The notes under the pieces: generated by a model
What the model was told of the DNA's origin: nothing
Database searches by the model: none
What the model saw: the letters and a program-made list of their open reading frames with translations, nothing else
Shown here: positions 1 through 7,000 of the stretch, piece after piece
Layout: every line of letters begins with the position of its first letter
Numbering within the stretch: the first letter of the stretch is position 1
Source of the DNA: DATDVL01 sp035290025
GTDB lineage: Archaea > Nanobdellota > Nanobdellia > SCGC-AAA011-G17 > DATDVL01
DNA: 12,215 bases
Direction of reading: 5' to 3'
NCBI GenBank assembly: GCA_035290025.1
Contig: DATDVL010000053.1
Location: 1 to 12,215 of the forward strand
Made by a program: the position numbers and the translations under genes

Positions 1-479
1 GATTTCGTACCCGTACAGACAATCTTACCATTACTAAACAATAAAAAGGTAGCACGTGTGCCAGGTAACTTATAGACCAAACCAGGAAACTGTTCAGGCT
101 CATATTCTGTCTCTTCCAAGTCCATAGCAAGTAAATTCAAATTCAAATCCATACCAATAGAACCAGAAGCAACCATGTTCTGCACCATAATCTTAGGATT
201 CTTCTGCACCTTAATACGCAACTTCTCAATATTCTGAATAATCTTCTTGACCGCTTCCTTCACCTTGCCCATAGACTTAGCGCCCGTGCAAACGATTTTA
301 CCTGAAGAAAAAATCAACGCAGACGTCTTCGGCTCCTTAATACGCATAACTAAACCTGGAAATTGTTCAGGATTATACTCTGTATTAGGCAACGTTTCCG
401 CAAGTTTAATCAACGGAATATCATGTTCCAAATCAGAAGAAATGACAATATTTTGAATTTTAATCTCTTTCTTTGGCAT
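1..479 (-). CDS. tbp: TATA-box-binding protein (TBP), C-terminal end cut by window edge
   Basis: General transcription factor that binds the TATA box and recruits TFB and RNA polymerase in archaea. I read it from the minus strand, starting at ATG 479 (MPKKEIKIQNIVIS) and open to position 1, giving 159 codons. The two imperfect TBP repeats are both visible: the first has QNIV, EYNPEQFPGLVMRI, SALIFSSGKIVCTGAKS; the second has QNMVAS, EYEPEQFPGLVYKL, ATFLLFSNGKIVCTG. The saddle residues of the family (QN, FPGL, F-SGK-V-TG) are kept in both halves. Archaeal TBPs are about 180-190 residues, so only some 25-30 residues are missing. Two TATA-like boxes precede the start. It follows the nucleotidyltransferase gene in the same direction, 63 bases after that gene's stop. 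Confidence 0.96.
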   Translation of the reverse strand, partial: MPKKEIKIQNIVISSDLEHDIPLIKLAETLPNTEYNPEQFPGLVMRIKEPKTSALIFSSGKIVCTGAKSMGKVKEAVKKIIQNIEKLRIKVQKNPKIMVQNMVASGSIGMDLNLNLLAMDLEETEYEPEQFPGLVYKLPGTRATFLLFSNGKIVCTGTK

Positions 480-501
480 AATCAACAAGCCTCTTAGCTA
501 G

Positions 502-530
502 CTTATAAAGGGTCTTAAGGGGTTTATAAA
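502..530 (-). promoter_or_regulatory. Double TATA box upstream of TBP gene
   Basis: Read on the minus strand, TTTATAAA lies at 523-530 and CTTTATAAG at 502-510, about 20 bases apart. The proximal box is centred about 27 bases before ATG 479 and would give a leaderless mRNA. The distal box would start RNA near 500 and give a leader of about 20 bases. Both are direct matches to the archaeal TATA consensus; which one is used is unknown. Confidence 0.6.
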
Positions 531-542
531 TGTATGTGCCTA

Positions 543-1457
543 TCAGCGCAGGGTACGATAAGCATACAGAGTGCAAAAACCGCGCAGGTGACGCCTAAAA
601 GAAGGTTCATTAAAAAGACCCTGAACCTCATCAAAAAGACCATAGGTAGCATTACGGATGCCTGCAATAATATCTTGCAAACCTAAATTATAACTATCCT
701 CGGTTAGGACACCATCCTTAACACCCATCATTAGATGTTCATAACGAGCAGTACAATCCAAGACTTGCTCAAAACAACTATCAAAACGAGATGTACGCAA
801 CGGATGCGGTTCGCTAAAGAAAACCTTACGCGTATTCACCTTAGAATCAGGACAAGGAAGACGACGCTCCAAACCCAAAAACTTCCGCAACAAATGATCA
901 GGAGCATTTTCTAACATAGATAATTTTTCCCTAAACTCAGAACTTGTAACAAAAGACTCACACCAAGGATAACGATCACTAATATTCCCCCACACAAAAT
1001 TAACAAAACCTTGCAAATCCTCAACACGATCACGCGTTAACGGCTTCATCAAACGAAGAAAATCAGCATAAGGGAACTGAGGAAAACGTTTTTGCAACAA
1101 ACGAAAATGATCACGCGTCGAAGGACTCACCAATGTCTGATAATGACGGGTCTTACCAATAATTGTGACTTGAACAGGAACATGAAACTCCGCAGCAATC
1201 TCGTGAAAATAATTACTAATTGTCAGATCAATACCAGGATGATCAATCTCAGCAACACCTACATCAACATCACTACGAAACGTATGCTGCGCACCCAGCT
1301 TCTTATGCAAACCCCACATGGAAGAACCAAAAACAACAGCACGACGAGAATAACCATAATCACCCAGCTGTGCTATAATCCTATCACGACACGCAACAAC
1401 AGCATCCCTCGTAGGAAAATGATCCTGCAATTCTTCAAATGTATAAAACTGTGCCAT
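543..1457 (-). CDS. Nucleotidyltransferase-fold protein of unknown substrate
   Basis: A 304-residue protein whose N-terminal part looks like a Pol-beta-type nucleotidyltransferase: VVFGSSMWG (residues 41-49, the GS motif) followed by SDVDVGV (62-68), which supplies the first two metal-binding aspartates, D63 and D65. The later strand that normally carries the third acid reads VPVQVTIIG (93-101), with glutamine where aspartate is expected, so catalysis may be altered or lost. Residues about 120-304 look helical, with no motif I recognise. The gene starts 47 bases after the end of ileS, same direction. A TATA-like CCTTTTAAGG at 1488-1497 would start RNA about 10 bases before the ATG, so it may have its own promoter. 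It could be a tRNA- or antibiotic-type transferase or an antitoxin-like NTase; no HEPN-type partner gene is adjacent. Fold call is fairly sure, function is not. Confidence 0.7.
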   Translation of the reverse strand: MAQFYTFEELQDHFPTRDAVVACRDRIIAQLGDYGYSRRAVVFGSSMWGLHKKLGAQHTFRSDVDVGVAEIDHPGIDLTISNYFHEIAAEFHVPVQVTIIGKTRHYQTLVSPSTRDHFRLLQKRFPQFPYADFLRLMKPLTRDRVEDLQGFVNFVWGNISDRYPWCESFVTSSEFREKLSMLENAPDHLLRKFLGLERRLPCPDSKVNTRKVFFSEPHPLRTSRFDSCFEQVLDCTARYEHLMMGVKDGVLTEDSYNLGLQDIIAGIRNATYGLFDEVQGLFNEPSFRRHLRGFCTLYAYRTLR

Positions 1458-1487
1458 ACGAACCCCAACACCGAAAGAAAACGCTTA

Positions 1488-1497
1488 CCTTAAAAGG
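1488..1497 (-). promoter_or_regulatory. TATA box for the nucleotidyltransferase gene
   Basis: CCTTTTAAGG on the minus strand is centred about 35 bases before ATG 1457 and just past the ileS stop codon (1505-1507). Expected RNA start is near 1467, giving a leader of about 10 bases. It suggests transcription independent of ileS. Confidence 0.4.
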
Positions 1498-1504
1498 CTT
1501 ATGA

Positions 1505-4357
1505 TTACTTCTTCAAAACCAACACACCCAATTTCACCTGATGAGCACCCACAGCAACTTCCTTCACCTTCACCTCATGCGGCAACGACCAATCAACACG
1601 ATCAGCCTGAACAGCAGCAAGAAGCTCAGCAGAAAAATCATTCACCGCAGCCTTCACGTCATCAGGACCATCCAAAAATAACTGCACACGATCATGCAAC
1701 GTCAACTGCAACTCCTTACGATACCCATTCACATTACGAATCAACTCACGAACCAAACCCTCACGAACCAACGCAGGAGTCAACTTCACATCAAAAGCAA
1801 CTGAAACTTCCTTGCCAGAATTACAAACAACAGACTTCACATTCAACTCATCCTGAACAATCTCCAAAAACTCCTTCTCTAAAACAACACCCGTCACGGC
1901 AATAGAAGCCAACGGCTGACGAACAGGAACCTTCAACTTCTCACGCTCCTGCAACGCCAACGAAACAACCTCACGAACCTTGTCCATAGTACTATTCAAT
2001 TCTTCATCCAAACCATTCTTTAACCATGAAGGCCAAGCACTCACATGCACCGACTCATCTAAAGACTTATCAGACTTCCTCAACACTTGATAAACACTTT
2101 CAGCAATAAACGGCGTAACAGGAGCCATCACTAAAGAAAGCAGATGCAACACATATCCTAACGTATGCACCGCATCAAAACGCTCCTGAACATCACTACT
2201 CTTAAAACGATCACGAGAACGACGAACATACCACGTCGACAACTCATCAATAAAAGCAATCAATAACTGACAAGCAGTACCCGTATCATAAGCCTCAAAA
2301 GCCTTCGTCACATCACGAACCAACGCCTGCGACTTACTCACCACCCAACGATCAAGCACATGCTTACCACCAAACTTAGCAACAGACGTATGATGCTGCG
2401 CAAACAACTCATAAAACGATTTCACATTCGATAACAACATCACTACCTTACGATACACTTCCTTAACACCATCCTCCTTAAAATTCAAATCCTCAGCACG
2501 CATCAACGGAGAAGCCATCAAATAGAAACGCAAAGCATCAGCACCATACTGGTCAAAAATAACCTGCGGATCAGGATAATTATTCTTAGACTTGGACATC
2601 TTCGCACCATCAGCAGCAAGAATATTACCCGAAACGACCACATGCTTAAACGGAGGCTTATCTAATAATAGCACACCCAACACATGCATATAATAAAACC
2701 ACGCACGAACCTGAGCAACATATTCAGAAATAAAATCAGCAGGATAATTCTTTTCCAACCAACCCTTATTCTCAAAAGGATAATGCTTCGCACCATACGG
2801 CATGCTGCCGGATTCAAACCAGCAATCCAAAACCTCAGGAATACGAGAAACAGACTTCTTACACTTCGAACACGTCACTTGAATCTTATCAACAACATGC
2901 TTATGCAAGTCCAAATCATCAGGAACCTTCGACGTAGCAAGCTTTTGCAAATCAGCAACAGAACCTATAACTATAACTTCCTTACAGTCCAAACATTTCC
3001 ACACAGGAATAGACGTAGCCCAGAAACGATTACGAGAAATAGACCAATCAGGAGCAGTCTCCAAAATATTCCTGAAACGACCATCCTTCATATGGTCAGG
3101 ATACCAATGAATCAACTCATTACGAGCAAGCAAACGCTCCTTCACCTTCTGAATATCAACAAACCAAGAATCAACAGCATTGTAAAACAACGGCGTCTCG
3201 CAACGATAACAAAACGGGTAACTATGCGTGAAAGGATCAGCAGCAAACAACAATCCACGCTCCTCCAAGTCATCAACAACATGCTGATCAGCCTTCTTAA
3301 ACCACAAATCCTTAAATTTTTCAGGACCTAAAACAATCTTACCATGAGGGCCAACATGCTGAATCACCGGCAAATCATACTTCTTAATCATCTGATAATC
3401 AAACTCACCATACAATGCCATATGTACCATACCTGTACCATCAACAGCAGTAACATCATTACCACCATTAATAACATAATGACTTTTTTTATCAACAACA
3501 TGATCATACAAAGGCTCATACTCTAAACCAAGCAGTTTCTTACCAGAAAACTCTTCAACAACTTGATACTCCTGACCCTTCAAAACTTCCTTGAGACGAT
3601 CCTTAACCAAAATAAGATACTGAGGACCAACTTTGACCTTAACATAGGTCAACAGTTCATTAACTGCCAAAGCAACATTACCCACCAATGTCCACGGAGT
3701 CGTCGTCCAGGACAATAAAAACGTATCAGACCTATCCTTCACCTTAAACTTAACCGTAGCAGACTTTTCCGTAACCGTCTTATAAGAATTATCCATAGCA
3801 ATCTCAGCATTAGCTAAAGGAGTCTGACAACGAGGACAATACAACAACACCTTCTTACCTTCATAAATATAACTTTCTGTATACAACTTCTTAAAAATCC
3901 ACCAAACAGATTCCATATAAGAATTATCCATCGTCTTGTACGCATTATCAAACTCGATCCACTTACCCATACGATCAACCGTCTTCTTCCACTCCTGAGC
4001 AAACGTCAAAACCTGAGCACGACAAGCCTCGTTGAACTTGTCAACACCCATTGTCTCAATCTCCTTCTTATCCTTGATACCCAACTTCTTCTCAACAATA
4101 TTCTCAATAGGCAAACCATGACAATCCCAACCCCAACGACGCTCAACACGAAAACCCTTCATCGTCCAATAACGAGGAAAAACATCTTTAGAAGTCAAAC
4201 CAAGAATATGACCATAATGTGGTGTACCTGTAGCAAACGGAGGACCATCATAAAAGACATACTGCTTATCCTTAGGACGAGACTCTACTGACTTCATAAA
4301 AATATTATTCTCATTCCAAAACTTAATCAGTTCCAGTTCCGTTTCTTTTATACCCAT
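1505..4357 (-). CDS. ileS: Isoleucyl-tRNA synthetase
   Basis: Charges tRNA-Ile with isoleucine in the cytoplasm. The 950-residue product has all class I landmarks: HYGH (47-50, the HIGH motif) in PPFATGTPHYGHILG, WGWDCHGLPIEN, KMSKS (586-590), and a CP1 editing domain with WTTTPWT (217-223) and GTGMVH (308-312). Cysteine pairs at 174/177, 383/386, 455/458 and 496/499 suggest zinc sites. The editing loop after GTGMVH reads MALYGEFDY and appears one residue shorter than the usual APxFGxxD form, though the aspartate (D320) is kept. The family's DQTRGW segment is AQVRAW here. At 950 residues it is shorter than most archaeal/eukaryotic-type enzymes of about 1,050. I recall EY-AQ-RAWFY versions from candidate-phyla bacteria and DPANN archaea, which would suggest transfer. 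A TATA box lies about 33 bases before the ATG. Confidence 0.97.
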   Translation of the reverse strand: MGIKETELELIKFWNENNIFMKSVESRPKDKQYVFYDGPPFATGTPHYGHILGLTSKDVFPRYWTMKGFRVERRWGWDCHGLPIENIVEKKLGIKDKKEIETMGVDKFNEACRAQVLTFAQEWKKTVDRMGKWIEFDNAYKTMDNSYMESVWWIFKKLYTESYIYEGKKVLLYCPRCQTPLANAEIAMDNSYKTVTEKSATVKFKVKDRSDTFLLSWTTTPWTLVGNVALAVNELLTYVKVKVGPQYLILVKDRLKEVLKGQEYQVVEEFSGKKLLGLEYEPLYDHVVDKKSHYVINGGNDVTAVDGTGMVHMALYGEFDYQMIKKYDLPVIQHVGPHGKIVLGPEKFKDLWFKKADQHVVDDLEERGLLFAADPFTHSYPFCYRCETPLFYNAVDSWFVDIQKVKERLLARNELIHWYPDHMKDGRFRNILETAPDWSISRNRFWATSIPVWKCLDCKEVIVIGSVADLQKLATSKVPDDLDLHKHVVDKIQVTCSKCKKSVSRIPEVLDCWFESGSMPYGAKHYPFENKGWLEKNYPADFISEYVAQVRAWFYYMHVLGVLLLDKPPFKHVVVSGNILAADGAKMSKSKNNYPDPQVIFDQYGADALRFYLMASPLMRAEDLNFKEDGVKEVYRKVVMLLSNVKSFYELFAQHHTSVAKFGGKHVLDRWVVSKSQALVRDVTKAFEAYDTGTACQLLIAFIDELSTWYVRRSRDRFKSSDVQERFDAVHTLGYVLHLLSLVMAPVTPFIAESVYQVLRKSDKSLDESVHVSAWPSWLKNGLDEELNSTMDKVREVVSLALQEREKLKVPVRQPLASIAVTGVVLEKEFLEIVQDELNVKSVVCNSGKEVSVAFDVKLTPALVREGLVRELIRNVNGYRKELQLTLHDRVQLFLDGPDDVKAAVNDFSAELLAAVQADRVDWSLPHEVKVKEVAVGAHQVKLGVLVLKK

Positions 4358-4384
4358 ATTCGTTCCAAAGTCGTACTACTAAGC

Positions 4385-4394
4385 GTTTAAAAAA
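4385..4394 (-). promoter_or_regulatory. TATA box for ileS
   Basis: TTTTTTAAAC on the minus strand is centred about 33 bases before ATG 4357, predicting a leader of only a few bases. Its T-run is also the tail of the upstream hairpin at 4395-4411. Confidence 0.5.
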
Positions 4395-4411
4395 GCTCTG
4401 ATAAAAAGAGC
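4389..4411 (-). terminator. Hairpin plus T-run, possible terminator after the nitroreductase gene
   Basis: On the minus strand GCTCT (4411-4407) pairs with AGAGC (4399-4395) across a 7-base loop and is followed at once by six T (4394-4389). The form resembles an intrinsic terminator, but the stem is only 5 bp. It lies 80 bases past the nitroreductase stop and runs into the ileS TATA box. Confidence 0.3.
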
Positions 4412-4460
4412 CCCAACTACTGAATAATAATCTTGACGCTCAGAAACGACTGCTGCATAC

Positions 4461-4473
4461 AAAAACAACAAAA
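4461..4473 (-). terminator. T-rich tract after the nitroreductase gene
   Basis: The minus strand reads TTTTGTTGTTTTT about 18 bases past the stop codon. Archaeal transcription often ends at such T tracts without a hairpin. Support is composition and position only. Confidence 0.3.
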
Positions 4474-4490
4474 GACTAGCTATTTAAAAC

Positions 4491-5090
4491 TTACTGGAAA
4501 ACTTGCTCTTTTGAAAAACGAACCTTCGGCTTCGGCACATCAGCAGCAAACCCAATAGGACAAAGAACTGTAGGAACCAGATGTGACGGCAAACCTAAAA
4601 TCTTCGCAAAATCTTCAGGAGAAAAACCTTCCATAGGACAAGCATCAAAACCCAAAGCCTTAGCACCCAACAACGCATGCGCCAAAGCAATATACACCTG
4701 ACGCTGCGCCCACGACAACTTATGCTCGGCAGACAAACCCTCAGCAAAACCCTGCATCATCTGCACATACCCCTTAATACTCTCCGCAGAAGCACCCTGC
4801 GCAAGCATCGTCTTCTCCAACAAATGAATATTGCCTATAATATCTGTATTTGCACAAAAAACCAACACATGAGAAGCAGTACTTATCTGCGGCTGATTCC
4901 ACGCAGCAGCCTGCAATTTTTCTTTAAGAGCCTTATCTGTAACCACCTTGACTACCCACGGCTGGATATTAAACGACGAAGGGGCAAGACGAATCAACTC
5001 GAAAAGCTTATCCACCTTCTCCTGCGAAATAACCTTACCATCAAAATTTTTAACAGCATAACGAGATTTAACAATAGTTTCGAAGTCCAT
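4491..5090 (-). CDS. NfsB-like NAD(P)H-dependent nitroreductase
   Basis: A 199-residue flavoprotein of the nitroreductase family; members bind FMN, work as dimers and reduce nitro compounds, quinones or flavins with NAD(P)H. The N-terminus has SRYAVKNFD (9-17) with the FMN-contacting arginine, then APSSFNIQPW (36-45), the classic PSSxNxQPW segment. SHVLVFCA (73-80), QVYIALAHALLGAKALGFDACPMEGF (131-156) and the C-terminal KVRFSKEQVF match E. coli NfsB in order and spacing, though it is shorter than NfsB's 217. The natural substrate cannot be told from sequence. It is divergent from the AlaE-like gene across 104 bases and has its own promoter: a TATA box at 5112-5121 gives a leaderless start. 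A small inverted repeat lies between that box and the ATG. Confidence 0.9.
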   Translation of the reverse strand: MDFETIVKSRYAVKNFDGKVISQEKVDKLFELIRLAPSSFNIQPWVVKVVTDKALKEKLQAAAWNQPQISTASHVLVFCANTDIIGNIHLLEKTMLAQGASAESIKGYVQMMQGFAEGLSAEHKLSWAQRQVYIALAHALLGAKALGFDACPMEGFSPEDFAKILGLPSHLVPTVLCPIGFAADVPKPKVRFSKEQVFQ

Positions 5091-5100
5091 AACAGCTTAC

Positions 5101-5121
5101 AACAATTTTTTGTTATATAAA
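5101..5121 (-). promoter_or_regulatory. Nitroreductase promoter: TATA box and small inverted repeat
   Basis: The minus strand reads TTTATATAAC at 5112-5121, centred about 27 bases before ATG 5090, so the mRNA is probably leaderless. AACAA (5101-5105) and TTGTT (5110-5114) form a 5-bp inverted repeat between the box and the start codon, where a repressor could block initiation. The repeat is short and could be chance in AT-rich DNA. Confidence 0.5.
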
Positions 5122-5164
5122 CCTTCGGAAGCAGCAATCCAAGAAGAACACCACGTCCATCACT

Positions 5165-5173
5165 CTTTTAAAC
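5165..5173 (+). promoter_or_regulatory. TATA box for the AlaE-like gene
   Basis: CTTTTAAAC is centred about 26 bases before ATG 5195, predicting a leaderless mRNA. No Shine-Dalgarno sequence is present, in agreement. Confidence 0.5.
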
Positions 5174-5194
5174 AACCATTTTTGAAAAAATATC

Positions 5195-5761
5195 ATGGCA
5201 GAAAAAACACTACTTGAACGATTGGAAGAACACTTCATAGACACCACAGGAAACGTTTTTTTCTCAACACCCTTTTTCGCATTACTAGAAAATGTTGTAC
5301 GCCACCAAGCAGACGCACAGGCCATAGCAGCAAGAACTAACACAGCATTATTTAACTATCTTGGACTAGGATTCATTTTTAGCAAAGGAAGAAACCTATC
5401 ACGAAATATATGCCACCTCACAAAAACCACCCCTGAACTAATAAAAAGTGTCCATGACATTATTTATACCATGCTACTTACCACAGCAGTCACACCACCC
5501 ATCTACATGTTCAGTGGCACCGAACCAAAAAAAGCACTCATTGATGGATTATGGGCAGGACTCGCAAGCGCACCCGTAGGATGGGCAATAGGTCAAGGCA
5601 TTGATTTTTACAAAGACCTCTATAACATAGAACCATCAGAACGACCACTCGCACGCACCTTCAGAAACTACACATCAACACAAAAACAACTCATCGGCGC
5701 ACTTGGCATTGCAGCATCAACAGCACTCACCGCAGCCATCTACCAAGCAACGCCCTGGTAA
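5195..5761 (+). CDS. AlaE-like membrane protein (putative L-alanine exporter family)
   Basis: A 188-residue integral membrane protein. The likely membrane segments are about 16-35, 48-64, 87-106, 116-135 and 165-184. The first four, with IDTTGNVFFSTPFFALLENVV near the start, RxxxALFNYLGLGFIFSKGRNL, HDIIYTMLLTTAVTPPIYMFSG and DGLWAGLASAPVGWAIGQGIDFYKDLY, line up in order with the four-helix plan of E. coli AlaE (DTFAMVVYCSVVN, IPVNILIAWPYGMYRDL, LAYVTFQSPVYVAIL, GAVYGYFLDYCRRLF). AlaE exports L-alanine from the cell. This version is about 40 residues longer, with a fifth C-terminal hydrophobic segment. I made this match by eye; a different small membrane family remains possible. The TATA box places the RNA start at or next to ATG 5195. 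It is divergent from the nitroreductase gene. Confidence 0.55.
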   Translation: MAEKTLLERLEEHFIDTTGNVFFSTPFFALLENVVRHQADAQAIAARTNTALFNYLGLGFIFSKGRNLSRNICHLTKTTPELIKSVHDIIYTMLLTTAVTPPIYMFSGTEPKKALIDGLWAGLASAPVGWAIGQGIDFYKDLYNIEPSERPLARTFRNYTSTQKQLIGALGIAASTALTAAIYQATPW

Positions 5762-5780
5762 AGAACTGAAAACCCATAAA

Positions 5781-5790
5781 GCTTATAAAC
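5781..5790 (+). promoter_or_regulatory. TATA box for the TRAM gene
   Basis: GCTTATAAAC is the best TATA match upstream of ATG 5882. Expected RNA start is near 5812, leaving an unusually long leader of about 70 bases for this window. Confidence 0.5.
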
Positions 5791-5811
5791 GTTCTAAAAC
5801 TGCCAAATAAG

Positions 5812-5881
5812 CAGATATAGAGGAATTCTCTAGATCGATACAACATAAAAAAATCTATAAGATATAAGGAGTGAATAAAAT
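5812..5881 (+). promoter_or_regulatory. Structured 5' leader with Shine-Dalgarno before the TRAM gene
   Basis: The predicted leader holds TAGAG (5818-5822) pairing with CTCTA (5828-5832), and ATCT (5853-5856) pairing with AGAT (5860-5863) directly next to the Shine-Dalgarno AAGGAGTGA (5866-5874), 7 bases before the ATG. Most other genes here look leaderless, so translation of this gene may be controlled differently, for example by temperature. The stems are short; regulation is inference. Confidence 0.4.
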
Positions 5882-6226
5882 ATGTACGGCGATAGACCCC
5901 ACTTTAATGGTGGACAAAGAAGTTTTGCACCGGTTAAACCAGGTGAAGTATACGATGTAACCATCGAAGCAGTCGGAGAAAAAGGAGACGGCATAGCCAA
6001 AATCAGAGGATTCGTCATCTTCATACCCGGCGTGAAACAAGGAGAACAAGTAAAGATCAAAATCAACAAAGTTCTCAGAAAAGTAGCCTTCGGAGAAGTC
6101 GTCAACGACGGAACCGCAGTTACAGAACAACCAGCAGAAGGAAGCGAAGGAACTGGAGAAAGCAACGAAGCATCCACTGAAGAAAGTTCTCAAGAAACGA
6201 AAAGCGAAGATTCAGAAGAGTTCTAA
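5882..6226 (+). CDS. Stand-alone TRAM-domain RNA-binding protein
   Basis: A 114-residue protein with one TRAM beta-barrel at about 17-75: VKPGEVYDVTIEAVGEKGDGIAKIRGFVIFIPGVKQGEQVKIKINKVLRKVAFGEVV. The GEKGDGIA and FVIFIPG elements are diagnostic. Small archaeal TRAM proteins bind RNA and act as chaperones, and have been described as functional stand-ins for bacterial cold-shock proteins. Residues 82-114 form a low-complexity tail rich in E, S and T and strongly acidic, probably disordered; the first 15 residues are basic/aromatic. The start at 5882 is fixed by a good Shine-Dalgarno 7 bases upstream. The stop codon lies inside the loop of a hairpin followed by a T-run. The gene appears to be transcribed alone. 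Confidence 0.9.
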   Translation: MYGDRPHFNGGQRSFAPVKPGEVYDVTIEAVGEKGDGIAKIRGFVIFIPGVKQGEQVKIKINKVLRKVAFGEVVNDGTAVTEQPAEGSEGTGESNEASTEESSQETKSEDSEEF

Positions 6227-6247
6227 GAACTCTTTTTCTTCTTTTTT
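6214..6247 (+). terminator. Terminator-like hairpin over the TRAM stop codon
   Basis: AGAGTTC (6217-6223) pairs perfectly with GAACTCT (6227-6233); the 3-base loop is the TAA stop codon itself (6224-6226). AGA (6214-6216) can extend the stem by A-T and G-T pairs. A T-rich tract follows at 6233-6254. This has the form of an intrinsic terminator. Confidence 0.6.
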
Positions 6248-6261
6248 ATTTTTAATATTAA

Positions 6262-6300
6262 TTTTTCGTCCTCAAGTCGTGAAGAGTTAACTATAAATAG
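6262..6300 (+). promoter_or_regulatory. Promoter and conserved upstream block of first paralogue gene
   Basis: CTATAAATAG at 6291-6300 is the TATA box, centred about 28 bases before ATG 6324. The 39 bases from TTTTTCGTC to TATAAATAG align without gaps to 7001-7039 in front of the next gene, matching at about two thirds of positions or better (for example TTTTTCGTC, GTGAA, TATAAATAG). Confidence 0.6.
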
Positions 6301-6323
6301 GAATAATAAAAACTATTTTACTT

Positions 6324-6983
6324 ATGACACAAACGCTCACAAAAAGAATTGAAACTATGCTACAAGAAAACGTAGTCTACAACAAAGAGCTTGGAGAACG
6401 AGCAATAACACGACGAGCACTTGAAGAAGGTATGCCTATAGAAGTGAGTTCAGTAATTTACACTACAGAATTTATCAACCCTCACCAACCAACTTCTGGA
6501 AGAACACAAAAAACATTCATTGTAACTAATGGCATCCCAAAACCACCAGCAGAGAGAATAACTTTCCCTGAATGGCCAGACCTTGGAAATGGAGAAGAAA
6601 TAGTCGTATGGGTACTTGGAGCAATCTACCAACCAAAAAGAACAACAGCAACAACTCTAGATATATGGAGACACCGCCAACCCAATCCTGAAATGGTATT
6701 TGAGGATGATGTCATAAGAAGACTTCAAGCAGAACGAGATGAACAACCAGCAACTGGACCTATCCAAAGCATAGAACTTTATCAACGGGACGACATTCGC
6801 GATCGAGGAGGAGTTTGGACTCCCATAAGAAAACAGGGCATAGCACCAGCCTACCGCATACGAATACAAAAACACGGATGGGGTAATACAACTAGAACTT
6901 TCGAAGACCTTAGTCACCCTTATTTCACTACCTTAAGAGGATTATTGGACTTAGAAAGATTAGGACCTATAGACATGCCTTAG
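6324..6983 (+). CDS. Unknown protein, paralogue A of an adjacent pair
   Basis: A 219-residue soluble protein with no signal peptide or membrane segment and no family I recognise. An N-terminal helix (1-35) is followed by a mixed, probably beta-rich body. Short motifs recur in the same order in the next gene (7061-7729): GMPIE (36-40), QPT (55-57), GNGEEI (88-93), YQP then TT (102-108), WT (165-166), PAYRI (175-179) and HPY (198-200). Length is also nearly identical (219 and 222). This supports ancient duplication, with overall identity low. A charged helix (EDDVIRRLQAERDE, 127-140) lies mid-protein. The start at 6324 is supported by the TATA box about 28 bases upstream; no Shine-Dalgarno is present. 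Third codon positions look more mixed than in the strongly A/C-ending TrmB gene. Confidence 0.8.
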   Translation: MTQTLTKRIETMLQENVVYNKELGERAITRRALEEGMPIEVSSVIYTTEFINPHQPTSGRTQKTFIVTNGIPKPPAERITFPEWPDLGNGEEIVVWVLGAIYQPKRTTATTLDIWRHRQPNPEMVFEDDVIRRLQAERDEQPATGPIQSIELYQRDDIRDRGGVWTPIRKQGIAPAYRIRIQKHGWGNTTRTFEDLSHPYFTTLRGLLDLERLGPIDMP

Positions 6984-7000
6984 TTATTTTTAAAACAATT

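Noticed and set aside
247..456. Plus-strand open frame of 69 codons
   Set aside because: Antisense to the TBP gene, whose conserved repeats account for the sequence.
543..1457. Toxin-antitoxin module of NTase/HEPN (MNT) type
   Set aside because: No small HEPN partner lies beside the gene; its neighbours are ileS and TBP.
1501..1905. Plus-strand open frame of 134 codons rich in H, P, Q and S
   Set aside because: It lies antisense within the ileS gene and its composition is just the complement of that gene's codons; no promoter or ribosome site of its own.
2684..3331. Plus-strand open frame of 215 codons
   Set aside because: Antisense to the conserved catalytic part of ileS, with low-complexity N/I/R composition typical of a shadow frame.
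5101..5114. Riboswitch in the nitroreductase upstream region
   Set aside because: The TATA box places the RNA start at the ATG, leaving no leader for a riboswitch; the element is only a 5-bp repeat.
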